Shown here piece after piece: positions 1-6,874 of a stretch of DNA of 15,610 bases. The stretch comes from a bacterium (GTDB lineage: Bacteria > Bacillota > Clostridia > Christensenellales > CAG-138). The stretch's first letter is position 1. Each line of letters starts with the position of its first letter. The stretch covers positions 1 through 15,610 of the forward strand of contig JAQXRK010000050.1 in NCBI GenBank assembly GCA_029218485.1, given 5' to 3'. The position numbers were made by a program, and so were the translations under genes. A model generated the notes under the pieces. The model was not told the DNA's origin and made no database searches. It saw only the letters and a program-made list of their open reading frames with translations.

Positions 1-756
1 CAATCCGTCCACGGCAAGGGTGCCGAGGGTCTGCCGGTCCGTCAAATCATAGTGCAGCGTGGTAAAGACGGCATAGCCGTCCATGACATAGCGTTCGTCC
101 ACATCCTGTCCCGCCGGGTCGGAGAGCTTCTGTCCGCTCGGCGCCCAGAAATAGCGGCCGCCGTACGGATCCTCCCGCTCTTCAAAGCGCAGCGCATACT
201 GCACCACGGAAAGCGGCGCCGTTCGGACGCCCTTGAGCGCGCTGAGCGGCAGATCCGGCACGTTGATATTGAGCACAACACCGAACGGCAGCGGATGCGC
301 CAGAAGATACTCCGCCGCCCTGCGCGCCACGAACGCGGCCGTGTCGAGATGCGCGGGCCGGTGCCCCATGCAGGACACCGCGATCGCCTGATGGCCCAGC
401 AGCGCCGCTTCGTGCGCCGCAGCCACCGTGCCGGAGTACAGCGTGTCCGTGCCGAGGTTCCCGCCGTGGTTGATGCCGGAGAGCACGATATCCGGCTTTG
501 GAAACAGGTTGCCCAGCGCAAGGCGCACGCAATCCACCGGCGTGCCGGAAACCGAATAGGCCGGCACATCGGGCGCGAGCGGCAGCGCAACCCGCTCCAC
601 CCGCAGCGGATCGAACAGCGTCATCGACCGGCTGGCGGCGCTGCGCTGCCGGTTCGGGGCGGCAACGAACACCTCATGGTCGCCGGAGAGCGATTTTGCA
701 AGTGTGCCGATGCCTTCCGCCAAATATCCGTCGTCATTGCACAGCAGGAATTTCAT
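1..756 (-). CDS. surE: 5'/3'-nucleotidase SurE (3' end beyond the window)
   Basis: SurE is a metal-dependent phosphatase that removes phosphate from nucleoside 5'- and 3'-monophosphates. The visible 252 codons start MKFLLCNDDG and have no stop, so the C-terminus lies just past the left edge; the family is usually about 250-260 residues, so little is missing. Family signatures are all present: the metal-binding Asp pair D8-D9, S39 in PNRQRSA, VSGTPVDCVRLAL at 69-81, and the SGINHGGNLGTD block at 93-104, whose N96 matches the conserved metal-site Asn. The ATG at 754-756 is preceded by GGAG seven bases upstream. The gene follows feoAB in the same direction but is separated from it by a terminator and has its own promoter. 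Identification is firm; a physiological link with the iron transporter next door is not implied. Confidence 0.95.
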   Translation of the reverse strand, partial: MKFLLCNDDGYLAEGIGTLAKSLSGDHEVFVAAPNRQRSAASRSMTLFDPLRVERVALPLAPDVPAYSVSGTPVDCVRLALGNLFPKPDIVLSGINHGGNLGTDTLYSGTVAAAHEAALLGHQAIAVSCMGHRPAHLDTAAFVARRAAEYLLAHPLPFGVVLNINVPDLPLSALKGVRTAPLSVVQYALRFEEREDPYGGRYFWAPSGQKLSDPAGQDVDERYVMDGYAVFTTLHYDLTDRQTLGTLAVDGL

Positions 757-785
757 GCAATTTCTCCATCATAAAGTTGGTTATT

Positions 786-814
786 AGTGTATCATGTCGC
801 CGCCAAAAAAGCAA
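786..814 (-). promoter_or_regulatory. Promoter of surE
   Basis: Reading the minus strand, TTGCTT (814-809), a 17-base spacer and TACACT (791-786) form a sigma-A-type promoter with a TG dinucleotide one base before the -10 box. Transcription would start near 779, giving a leader of about 23 bases containing the GGAG site of surE. The -35 box overlaps the T-tract of the feoAB terminator. Confidence 0.65.
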
Positions 815-848
815 TTCATGCAGGAAATCTTTCGGTTCCCTGCATGAA
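805..848 (-). terminator. Rho-independent terminator after feoAB
   Basis: The arms 815-824 (TTCATGCAGG) and 839-848 (CCTGCATGAA) are perfectly complementary over 10 bp with a 14-base loop. On the minus strand they are followed by TTGCTTTTTT. This is a standard intrinsic terminator 23 bases after the feoAB stop codon (first base 848, stop at 873-871). Confidence 0.85.
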
Positions 849-870
849 AAGTTCCAGAAGCTGTGGTTCT

Positions 871-3387
871 TCAGAAAATACTGCCCAAGATATGGATGAT
901 GAGCGCCATCAGGTACGCCACGACGAGCTGATAGGCGATCATAAACCAGGTGTGCTTTCTGCTGTCCAGCTCGCGCCGCATCGTTGCGACCGCCGCCATG
1001 CACGGCACGTACAGCAGCACAAACACGAGGAAGCAATAGGCCGACAGCGGCGTGAACAGACCGGAAAGCGCGGCGGGCAGCGCACTGCCGGTAACGCCCA
1101 GGAACATGGAGAGCGACGAGTTGACCGCTTCCTTCGCGATCAGACCCGAGAGCAGCGCAACGGATGCCTGCCAGGTGCCGAACCCGAGCGGTCCGAACAC
1201 CGGCGCGATCCAGCCGCCGAGCACGCCGAGGATGCTCGTTTCCGTCTGCTCCGTCAGCGAGAGCGTGAAATCAAAGTGCATCATGAACCAGAGCACGATG
1301 CTCATCGCGAGGATGATCGTGCCGGCCTTCTCGAGGAAGTGGCCCACGCGCTCGCCAACGTGCAGCAGCGTGTTCCGGAGCGACGGCCAGCGATACGGCG
1401 GCAACTCCAGCACGAACGCCGCCTTGTTCTTTCGGAACAGCGTGTGCTTGAACAGGATGCCGGTGAGAATGCCGACCACGATGCCGAGCACATAGAGGCT
1501 CAGCACGATCAGGCCCCGGTATTCATCAAAGAACGCCGATGCGATCATGCCGTAAACGGGCAGCTTTGCCGAGCACGACACGAAGGGCAGCAGCATGATC
1601 GTCATGCGCCGGTCGTCCTCGTTTTCCATCGTGCGCGCGCACATGGCGGCGGGCACGGTGCAGCCAAAGCCCATCAGCATCGGGATGAACGATTTGCCCG
1701 AAAGGCCGAAGCGCTTAAGCGCCCGATCCATCAAAAACGCGGTGCGGGACATATAGCCGCTGTCCTCGAGCAGCGAGAGGAAGAAGAACAGCAGCGCGAT
1801 CTGCGGCAGAAACACCAGCACGCCGCCGACGCCCGTAATCACGCCGTCGCAGATCAGGCTCACGAGCCACGGCGCCACGCCGGCGCCCTGCAGCATCGTC
1901 TCCGCCCAAGGCGCAAGCATATCCCCGATGAGCAGGTCCACGCCGTCGGACAGCCAGCCGCCGAGCGTATCGAACGTGAGCACAAAGATCACGCCCATGA
2001 TGAGCAGGAAGATCGGGATGCCGAGCCACTTGTTCGTCAGCACCGCATCGATCCGGTCCGTTATGTCGCGCGCCTTGCTGCGCCGGGACGTGGCCGCCGC
2101 GCAGACGCGGGTGATGTAGCGGTAGCGGCTGTCCGCAACGCGCGTCTCATTGTCGCCCGGCACGCCCTCGCCGACATAGTCCGCGATCACCTTGTCGATC
2201 TCTTTGCGCTGTTCGGGCGTCAGGTGCAGCTGCTCCTGCACCATCGGATCGCCCTCGAGCAGCTTGATCTCCGCCCAGTGCGACGGGAGCGAGGCCCTTG
2301 CCGGCGCATCGCCGAGGATCTCGCCGATGCGGTGGTGCGCCGCGTGCGTATGCGCGTCGTAGAGGTCGTCCGGCTCGATCTGGAAGCCCGTGTGCAGCTG
2401 CTCATGCGCGAGCGTAAACAGCTTCGCGCTCTCGCGGAGCAGCTCCTCCACGCCCTCGCCGGTGCGCGCGCAGATGGGCACCACCGGCACGCCGAGTTCC
2501 AGCGACAGGCGCTCGCAGTCGATGGTCACGCCCATGCGCTTGACCTCGTCCATCATGTTGAGCGCAAGGATCATGGGGCGCTCCAGTTCCATGAGCTGGA
2601 CGGTCAGATACAGGTTGCGTTCGAGGTTGGTCGCATCGATGATGTTGATGATGGCGTCCGGCTTTTCCTCGATGACAAAGTTGCGCGCCACGACCTCCTC
2701 CATCGAATAGGTGGAGAGCGAATAGATGCCCGGCAGGTCCACGATCGTCATGTCGTGTCCGTGTGCGTGCAGATGGCGCTCCTTCTTCTCGACCGTAACG
2801 CCCGGCCAGTTGCCGACGTATTCGCGCGCGCCGGTGAGCGCGTTGAACAGCGTCGTCTTTCCGCAGTTCGGGTTGCCCACGAGCGCCAGCTTCACCGGCA
2901 GGTCGTCCTGCTCCGGCGTTGTTTTCGGCGCGGCGACGCGCTTCTTTCTGCCAATCCCTGCGCAGGCGTCACAGGAAGCGCAGGAGGCGCAGCCGCCGCA
3001 CCCATTGGCGTTGATGATCCATTTTGTGAGGCGCTCCGCCTGCTTGTGCGCGTCCAGGTCCGTATCCGCGGTATGCGCGCCCAGCGCTTTGCCCGCGCGC
3101 GAGGCAAACTCCTTCTGCAGCTCGGCTTCCTTCTGACGATACGCAACCGCCTCCTCCTCGGAGAACAATGCGATCTGCAGCGCGTCCTCCCGTCTGAGCG
3201 ACAGCGCGTAGCCGCGCAGGCTCACCTCGATCGGGTCGCCCAGCGGCGCAATCCGCCGAACCTCGATCTCGGTCATCGGGGTGATGCCCATGTCCACCAG
3301 GCGCCGTTTCACGCGCGGGTTCTCCGCGCCGACACTCTTGATCATGCCGGATTCGCCCGGCTGCAGTTGTCCCAGTGTCTTTTCCAT
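871..3387 (-). CDS. feoB: FeoA-FeoB fusion ferrous iron transporter
   Basis: This 838-residue protein is a ferrous iron uptake transporter in which FeoA, normally separate, is fused to the N-terminus of FeoB. Residues 1-75 are the FeoA SH3-like domain. Residues 75-125 form a charged, probably helical linker. Five cysteines spaced exactly every third residue follow at 130, 133, 136, 139 and 142 (CGGCASCASCDAC). The FeoB G domain starts at about 165: G1 GNPNCGKTT (171-179), G3 DLPG (217-220), G4 NMMD (277-280) and G5 CARTGEG (306-312, with Cys where Ser is usual). The membrane part runs from about 455 to the end and carries the two gate motifs, GFGCTVPA (573-580) and PFVSCSAKLPVY (601-612). The ATG at 3385-3387 has GGGAG upstream. 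It lies 46 bases after rsfS with no promoter or terminator that I can see between them, so cotranscription from the nadD promoter is possible. No Fur-type operator was recognised. Confidence 0.96.
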   Translation of the reverse strand: MEKTLGQLQPGESGMIKSVGAENPRVKRRLVDMGITPMTEIEVRRIAPLGDPIEVSLRGYALSLRREDALQIALFSEEEAVAYRQKEAELQKEFASRAGKALGAHTADTDLDAHKQAERLTKWIINANGCGGCASCASCDACAGIGRKKRVAAPKTTPEQDDLPVKLALVGNPNCGKTTLFNALTGAREYVGNWPGVTVEKKERHLHAHGHDMTIVDLPGIYSLSTYSMEEVVARNFVIEEKPDAIINIIDATNLERNLYLTVQLMELERPMILALNMMDEVKRMGVTIDCERLSLELGVPVVPICARTGEGVEELLRESAKLFTLAHEQLHTGFQIEPDDLYDAHTHAAHHRIGEILGDAPARASLPSHWAEIKLLEGDPMVQEQLHLTPEQRKEIDKVIADYVGEGVPGDNETRVADSRYRYITRVCAAATSRRSKARDITDRIDAVLTNKWLGIPIFLLIMGVIFVLTFDTLGGWLSDGVDLLIGDMLAPWAETMLQGAGVAPWLVSLICDGVITGVGGVLVFLPQIALLFFFLSLLEDSGYMSRTAFLMDRALKRFGLSGKSFIPMLMGFGCTVPAAMCARTMENEDDRRMTIMLLPFVSCSAKLPVYGMIASAFFDEYRGLIVLSLYVLGIVVGILTGILFKHTLFRKNKAAFVLELPPYRWPSLRNTLLHVGERVGHFLEKAGTIILAMSIVLWFMMHFDFTLSLTEQTETSILGVLGGWIAPVFGPLGFGTWQASVALLSGLIAKEAVNSSLSMFLGVTGSALPAALSGLFTPLSAYCFLVFVLLYVPCMAAVATMRRELDSRKHTWFMIAYQLVVAYLMALIIHILGSIF

Positions 3388-3433
3388 GCCCTATGCTCCC
3401 ATATCCCCGGCCGCATTCCGGGTCGTTTTGGGC

Positions 3434-3817
3434 TTACCGCCCTTCGGGTTGCTCCCCGTCCCGTTCCCGCGAGTAGGCCACCGCCGTGTCCTCCGTGTCC
3501 CATAGGCGTTCCATGTTGTAATACTGCCGCTCCTCAGGATGAAAGATATGCACGAGGATGTCCGCGTAGTCGAGCACGATCCAGCGGCCGGCGTCATATC
3601 CCTCCTTTCGCCTCAGGTCGAGGCCGATCTGCTCCGCCTTTTCCTCCAGATCGTCACAGAGCGCTTTGATCTGCGGCACCGCGCGGCCGCTGCAGATGAC
3701 GAACCAGTCGGCGATCACGGTTCTGTCGCCGACATGAATGGCGAGGATATCCTGCGCCTTTTTGTCATACAGCGCTGCACAGAGCGCTTCCACCTGTTCC
3801 GGTAAGCGAGTGTTCAA
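3434..3817 (-). CDS. rsfS: Ribosomal silencing factor RsfS
   Basis: RsfS (YbeB/Iojap family) binds ribosomal protein uL14 and blocks joining of the ribosomal subunits when nutrients run low. I start it at the TTG of 3817-3815, because AAGGAGG (3831-3825) lies seven bases before it, giving 127 residues. An ATG at 3838 is in frame but overlaps the end of nadD-yqeK and has no site of its own. Family hallmarks are DWFVICSG (37-44), EGYDAGRWIVLDYADILVHI (72-91) and FHPEERQYYNMERLW (92-106). The order nadD-yqeK-rsfS is widely conserved in Bacillota and supports the call. The ribosome binding site begins within two bases of the upstream stop (TGA at 3833-3831), so translation of the two is probably linked. 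Confidence 0.95.
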   Translation of the reverse strand: MNTRLPEQVEALCAALYDKKAQDILAIHVGDRTVIADWFVICSGRAVPQIKALCDDLEEKAEQIGLDLRRKEGYDAGRWIVLDYADILVHIFHPEERQYYNMERLWDTEDTAVAYSRERDGEQPEGR

Positions 3818-3830
3818 TACGGTTCCTCCT

Positions 3831-5015
3831 TCAATCATGGTCTTGTTCCCGTTGGTCTTGCTGAAAGTATCGCTCCGCCCGCAGCGAGGCCGGGTGTACC
3901 GGCGCGCCCTGCGCGCCGAGCCGTCGGATCGTGCCCGCGAGGGCAAAGCGCATCGCCGCGCCGGAATCCGGCCCAAGGTGCGCGCGGTAGTCCTCCGCGC
4001 CCGGGTAATTCCGCTCCGGCTCGGTCAGGTCCGCCAGATACACGATGCGTTCGAGCAGGGTCATGTTCGCCTCGCCCGTCGTGTGCAGCCGGATCGCGCG
4101 CAGAACCGCTTCGTCCCGCACGCCATAGGTCATCTTCGCCACAACCGCGCCCGCGAACGCGTGCCATACGGGCTCCGCGCCCGGCGTATCGTCGCCGGCC
4201 AGCACGGCGAGCCGCTGCTCGTCCATCTGCTTGGCGCAATCGTGCAGCAGTGCCGCAAGCCGCGCCCGTTCAAAGAGGTCCGCCCGCTCCTGCGGCGCCG
4301 CCTCTTCGAGATACCGCTGGGTGAGCGCCGCCGCCTGGCGCACCGCGCCCATCACATGCCGGTACCGCTTCGGCGAAAGCGCGCGCTGCATCTGCGCCCG
4401 CAGCGCGTTCACCGCGTCCGGCAGATACAGGCCCTCCTCATAAAAATACCGTTCGACCGCCGGCTCCGCAAGCGACTGCACGGGCAGCGCATGAAACACG
4501 CGCTCACGAATCTCCGTCGAGGAGATCCGGTCCACCGTTTGATCCAGCAGCGCAACGCGGGCGCCGAACCTCTGCCGCAGCGCTTGTGCCGCAGCCGCAT
4601 CGTTCTTACATTCGCCCTGCCGCGGGAGCGCGATGATGCCGGCCAGTTGCAGCAGCTCGTCCGCGCGGTGCCAGTTCGGCAAATCCAGCAGCATATCGCT
4701 GCCGACGATCCAGAACAGCTCTGCGCCTGGATACAGCTGCTTCAGCCCGGTCAGCGTATCGAACGTATAGCTGCGGCCCGCGCGCTTCAACTCCATGTCG
4801 CACGCGGCGATGTTGGAAAACGGCGCCGCCGCCAGCTCCGCCATGCGGAACCGGTGCGCCCCGTCCACCGCGCCCGCGACCCGCTTGTGCGGCGGATCCG
4901 CGGCAACCATGAGAAGCACCCGATCAAGCGCCATGGATTCCAGCGCAATCCGGGCCATCTGCATATGCGCGCGATGGATGGGATTGAACGTTCCGCCCAG
5001 AATTCCGATGCGCAC
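3831..5015 (-). CDS. nadD: NadD-YqeK fusion: nicotinate-nucleotide adenylyltransferase plus HD hydrolase
   Basis: A 394-residue bifunctional protein. Residues 1 to about 200 are NadD, which adenylates nicotinate mononucleotide in NAD synthesis: GGTFNPIHRAH (7-17, nucleotidyltransferase signature with H14 and H17), GSDMLLDLPNWH (105-116) and ISSTEIRER (164-172). Residues from about 210 to 390 are YqeK, an HD-domain phosphohydrolase known to split diadenosine tetraphosphate: H220, the H258-D259 pair in LLHDCAK, H285, H311 in LHTTGEANM and D329 in YLADLTEPER. The start is GTG (5015-5013) with GAGGAGG seven bases upstream. In many Bacillota nadD and yqeK are adjacent separate genes; here one frame runs through both. 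Longer upstream reading in this frame is only a shadow of the opposite-strand gene at 5145-5960. Confidence 0.94.
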   Translation of the reverse strand: MRIGILGGTFNPIHRAHMQMARIALESMALDRVLLMVAADPPHKRVAGAVDGAHRFRMAELAAAPFSNIAACDMELKRAGRSYTFDTLTGLKQLYPGAELFWIVGSDMLLDLPNWHRADELLQLAGIIALPRQGECKNDAAAAQALRQRFGARVALLDQTVDRISSTEIRERVFHALPVQSLAEPAVERYFYEEGLYLPDAVNALRAQMQRALSPKRYRHVMGAVRQAAALTQRYLEEAAPQERADLFERARLAALLHDCAKQMDEQRLAVLAGDDTPGAEPVWHAFAGAVVAKMTYGVRDEAVLRAIRLHTTGEANMTLLERIVYLADLTEPERNYPGAEDYRAHLGPDSGAAMRFALAGTIRRLGAQGAPVHPASLRAERYFQQDQREQDHD

Positions 5016-5048
5016 AGGCCTGCCTCCTCGCCAACTTTCACTGCATAC

Positions 5049-5077
5049 AGTATAGCGCAACCGCATGCGCTTCACAA
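5049..5077 (-). promoter_or_regulatory. Promoter of the nadD-yqeK / rsfS / feoAB run
   Basis: On the minus strand TTGTGA (5077-5072), a 17-base spacer and TATACT (5054-5049) make a good sigma-A promoter. The predicted start is near 5042, about 27 bases before the GTG of nadD-yqeK. No promoter was seen further downstream until surE. Confidence 0.75.
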
Positions 5078-5144
5078 GACAAAATCCGTATAGTTTGCCC
5101 TTGCAGCGGCAATGCTTAAGGCAAGCTGAAAGGGGCTGATACGG

Positions 5145-5960
5145 ATGCTGACAGAAAAACAGCTGCTCCGGTATTTCAAGCAGCGGCGCTACGGCGGCCG
5201 CAACCTGCTCGCGCGCACGCTCGACTATATTGCGCTGCGCTTCATCCTGTTTGCCGCCGCATTCCTGTTCTTCCGCCTGCATCTGGATACGCCCCGCTCG
5301 GCCCTGCTTGCGGCGCTGTCGGTGCTGATCGCTTCGCTGCTGCTGCATGTCGCGCGCGAGATCACCATGGCGCGCTTCATAAAAAAAGAGATGATCCGCA
5401 TCCGCCGGTTTCTCATGCGGGAAAAGCTGATGTTCCTGCCGGAGCCGGCCTTTCTGGAGCTGTGCCGTCGATGCGGCGGTGTGGAAGACCCCATCCCCCT
5501 GCAGCGGGCGGAACCGGTCGGCGCCGATGCGCTGCTGCCGCTGCTGCGCCAAAGCCAGGACCGCCCGCCGGTCGTCTGTTCGAGCGCGGGCTTCACCCCC
5601 GCGGCGGAGGCGTTCGTGCTTCGCTCGCCGCACCGCGCACGGCTGATCGGTCCGGACGCGCTCGTCGCCGCGGCGGGTCAGTCGGATGCGCTCTGGCCGG
5701 ACGACGAGGCCGTCCACGCCTACATCGCCGCCGAGCAGCGGCGCGGCGCGAACGCGCGCCGGCGGCTCGGGGAACTGCTGCGTACAGGCGCTGGAACCTA
5801 CGGCAAGAAGTATGCCCTTACGGCCGGCGTCCTGCTGCTGCTCTCCTTCTTTACGCGGTACACGCTCTATTACCGCATGCTGGCGGGCCTGTGCCTCTCC
5901 ATCGCCGCGGTCGCTCTGTTCCGCAAATCCACTACTGCGCACCCAAATCTCCGTTCCTGA
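5145..5960 (+). CDS. Hypothetical membrane protein with a central soluble domain
   Basis: The 271-residue protein is not one I recognise. Two hydrophobic segments lie at about 27-45 and 51-69 and two more at about 223-241 and 245-260, so both ends are embedded and residues 70-220 form one soluble, Arg-rich and probably cytoplasmic domain. The stretch PVVCSSAGFTPAAEAFV (142-158) followed by RLIGPDAL (166-173) resembles the last strand-helix-strand of Mrr-type restriction-endonuclease-like folds, but I see no catalytic D...(E/Q)xK set, so any such domain would be degenerate. The ATG at 5145 follows AAAGGGG. The gene is divergent from nadD-yqeK (TATAGT at 5089-5094 is a possible but weak -10 box) and is followed after 17 bases by the peptidase-like gene, so the two probably form an operon. 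Confidence 0.8.
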   Translation: MLTEKQLLRYFKQRRYGGRNLLARTLDYIALRFILFAAAFLFFRLHLDTPRSALLAALSVLIASLLLHVAREITMARFIKKEMIRIRRFLMREKLMFLPEPAFLELCRRCGGVEDPIPLQRAEPVGADALLPLLRQSQDRPPVVCSSAGFTPAAEAFVLRSPHRARLIGPDALVAAAGQSDALWPDDEAVHAYIAAEQRRGANARRRLGELLRTGAGTYGKKYALTAGVLLLLSFFTRYTLYYRMLAGLCLSIAAVALFRKSTTAHPNLRS

Positions 5961-5977
5961 CATATCTTAGGGGTATG

Positions 5978-6643
5978 ATGTGTGCGACAACGACGCTTCT
6001 GATCTTCGATCCCGCGCTCGGTGCGGCGCGGCTGTTCGACCTGCCCGTCTGGGAGCAGATGCCCTTTGTGGAGCGCTTCCCCCTTTCGGTCGCCGCCTTC
6101 CTGGGCTGCTCCCACGCCGGTTTCGCCTGGACCGACCGGCGGGCGCTCGACGCGCTCGACGCCTTGGCCGCATGGTATGCGCCGCTCTCGGTCAATCGTG
6201 CATTCGCCGATGTCCTCCGCTCCTTCCCGCATGCCGGCGGAACGGCGTTCGACCTGTGCCGGGGCAGGTCTGTTCGCGAGCGCGCTGCGCTCCGGCGTGC
6301 CGCGCTGGCCACCGGCCGGTTCTGGATGGCGGATGCGGACATCCGCTCGCCCGACTGTCTGCATGTCGAAGTGTTGCGTCCGCGCGCGCTGCGCCCGGGC
6401 GACGCCGGGGCCGACGTGTGCCGGCTGCAGGCGCTGCTGCAGCGCTGCGGCGCGCATGAAGCTGCGCTGTCGGGCACATACTGTGAGGGAACGCGGCGGG
6501 CGGTTCTCCGCGCGGAACAGGCGCTCGGCCTGCGGGCGACCGGGTGCGCAAGCCTGCGCCTGCAGCGGCGCCTGTCGGCGGAGGCGATCCGCAGGGGCCG
6601 CTTTCTGGCAGCGCATGCCGGCGGCGATATGTTCCGGTTCTGA
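5978..6643 (+). CDS. Putative M15-type D,D-/L,D-peptidase with peptidoglycan-binding domain
   Basis: The 221-residue protein appears to have two parts. Residues about 30-135 fit the pattern of zinc peptidases of the M15 group, which cut peptide stems of peptidoglycan: HAGGTAFD (85-92) matches HxxGxAxD, with H85 and D92 as likely zinc ligands, and CLHVEV (127-132) offers H129 as the third. Residues about 136-196 fit a peptidoglycan-binding type 1 repeat (LRPGDAGADVCRLQALLQ, then GTYCEGTRRAVLRAEQALGL). No signal peptide or membrane helix is visible, which is odd for a wall enzyme; endolysins and proteins released by lysis have this form. TTAGGGG lies just before two in-frame ATGs (5975 and 5978); I chose the second for its better spacing. 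The gene begins 17 bases after the membrane protein. The peptidase call is by motif only; a catalytically dead relative is possible. Confidence 0.75.
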   Translation: MCATTTLLIFDPALGAARLFDLPVWEQMPFVERFPLSVAAFLGCSHAGFAWTDRRALDALDALAAWYAPLSVNRAFADVLRSFPHAGGTAFDLCRGRSVRERAALRRAALATGRFWMADADIRSPDCLHVEVLRPRALRPGDAGADVCRLQALLQRCGAHEAALSGTYCEGTRRAVLRAEQALGLRATGCASLRLQRRLSAEAIRRGRFLAAHAGGDMFRF

Positions 6644-6874
6644 CACGCGCAGGACCGCCTAAAGCGGCGGCCCGCACCCCCGGCTGCCGGCCGCGCCATA
6701 CCGGACAGGAGGAAAACTTTGCACTGCGAGGCGAATAAGGCATGAAGGAACGAAGACTTGGCGCCGGGCTGCCGCGCCGCCGCGCCGGACATGTGCCGGC
6801 AACATCCGTCAAAAGGCGGCCAAACCTTCCAAATTGACGCACTGCGCCGCTCGAAAATATGGTATACTTTTCCT
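6644..6874 (+). other. Intergenic region with an orphan ribosome binding site and tiny reading frames
   Basis: No large gene fits here. AGGAGG at 6707-6712 is as good as any ribosome binding site in the window. It is followed, six bases on, by a TTG that opens an 8-codon frame ending TGA at 6743-6745. The ATG at 6742-6744 overlaps that stop (ATGA) and opens a 31-codon, Arg/Lys-rich frame ending at 6837. Coding is possible but unproven. Confidence 0.3.
6855..6874 (+). promoter_or_regulatory. Extended -10 promoter, apparently leaderless
   Basis: TGGTATACT (6860-6868) is a strong extended -10 element. Exactly six bases separate it from the ATG at 6875, so the expected start point is the A of the start codon. 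No good -35 lies at 16-18 bases; TTGACG at 6834-6839 is 23 bases away. There is no Shine-Dalgarno sequence before the ATG. Confidence 0.6.

Noticed and set aside
787..3669. A 960-codon open frame on the plus strand, opposite feoAB and rsfS
   Set aside because: Its translation is rich in Arg, His and Asp/Glu with no domain sense; it is the shadow of GC-rich codons in feoAB, whose FeoA and FeoB motifs are unmistakable.
5066..5094. A promoter for the 5145 gene with TATAGT at 5089-5094
   Set aside because: The -10 is fair, but no acceptable -35 lies 16-18 bases upstream (TGCGCT) and no TG extension is present; left as a remark only.
5016..5963. A 316-codon N-terminal extension of NadD-YqeK on the minus strand
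   Set aside because: It is antisense to the 5145 gene, has no family similarity, and a GTG with a perfect GAGGAGG site starts NadD at 5015.
5462..5977. An upstream extension of the M15-like protein by about 170 residues
   Set aside because: It lies out of frame inside the membrane-protein gene and has Arg/Ala/Gly-rich shadow composition; TTAGGGG precedes the ATGs at 5975-5978.
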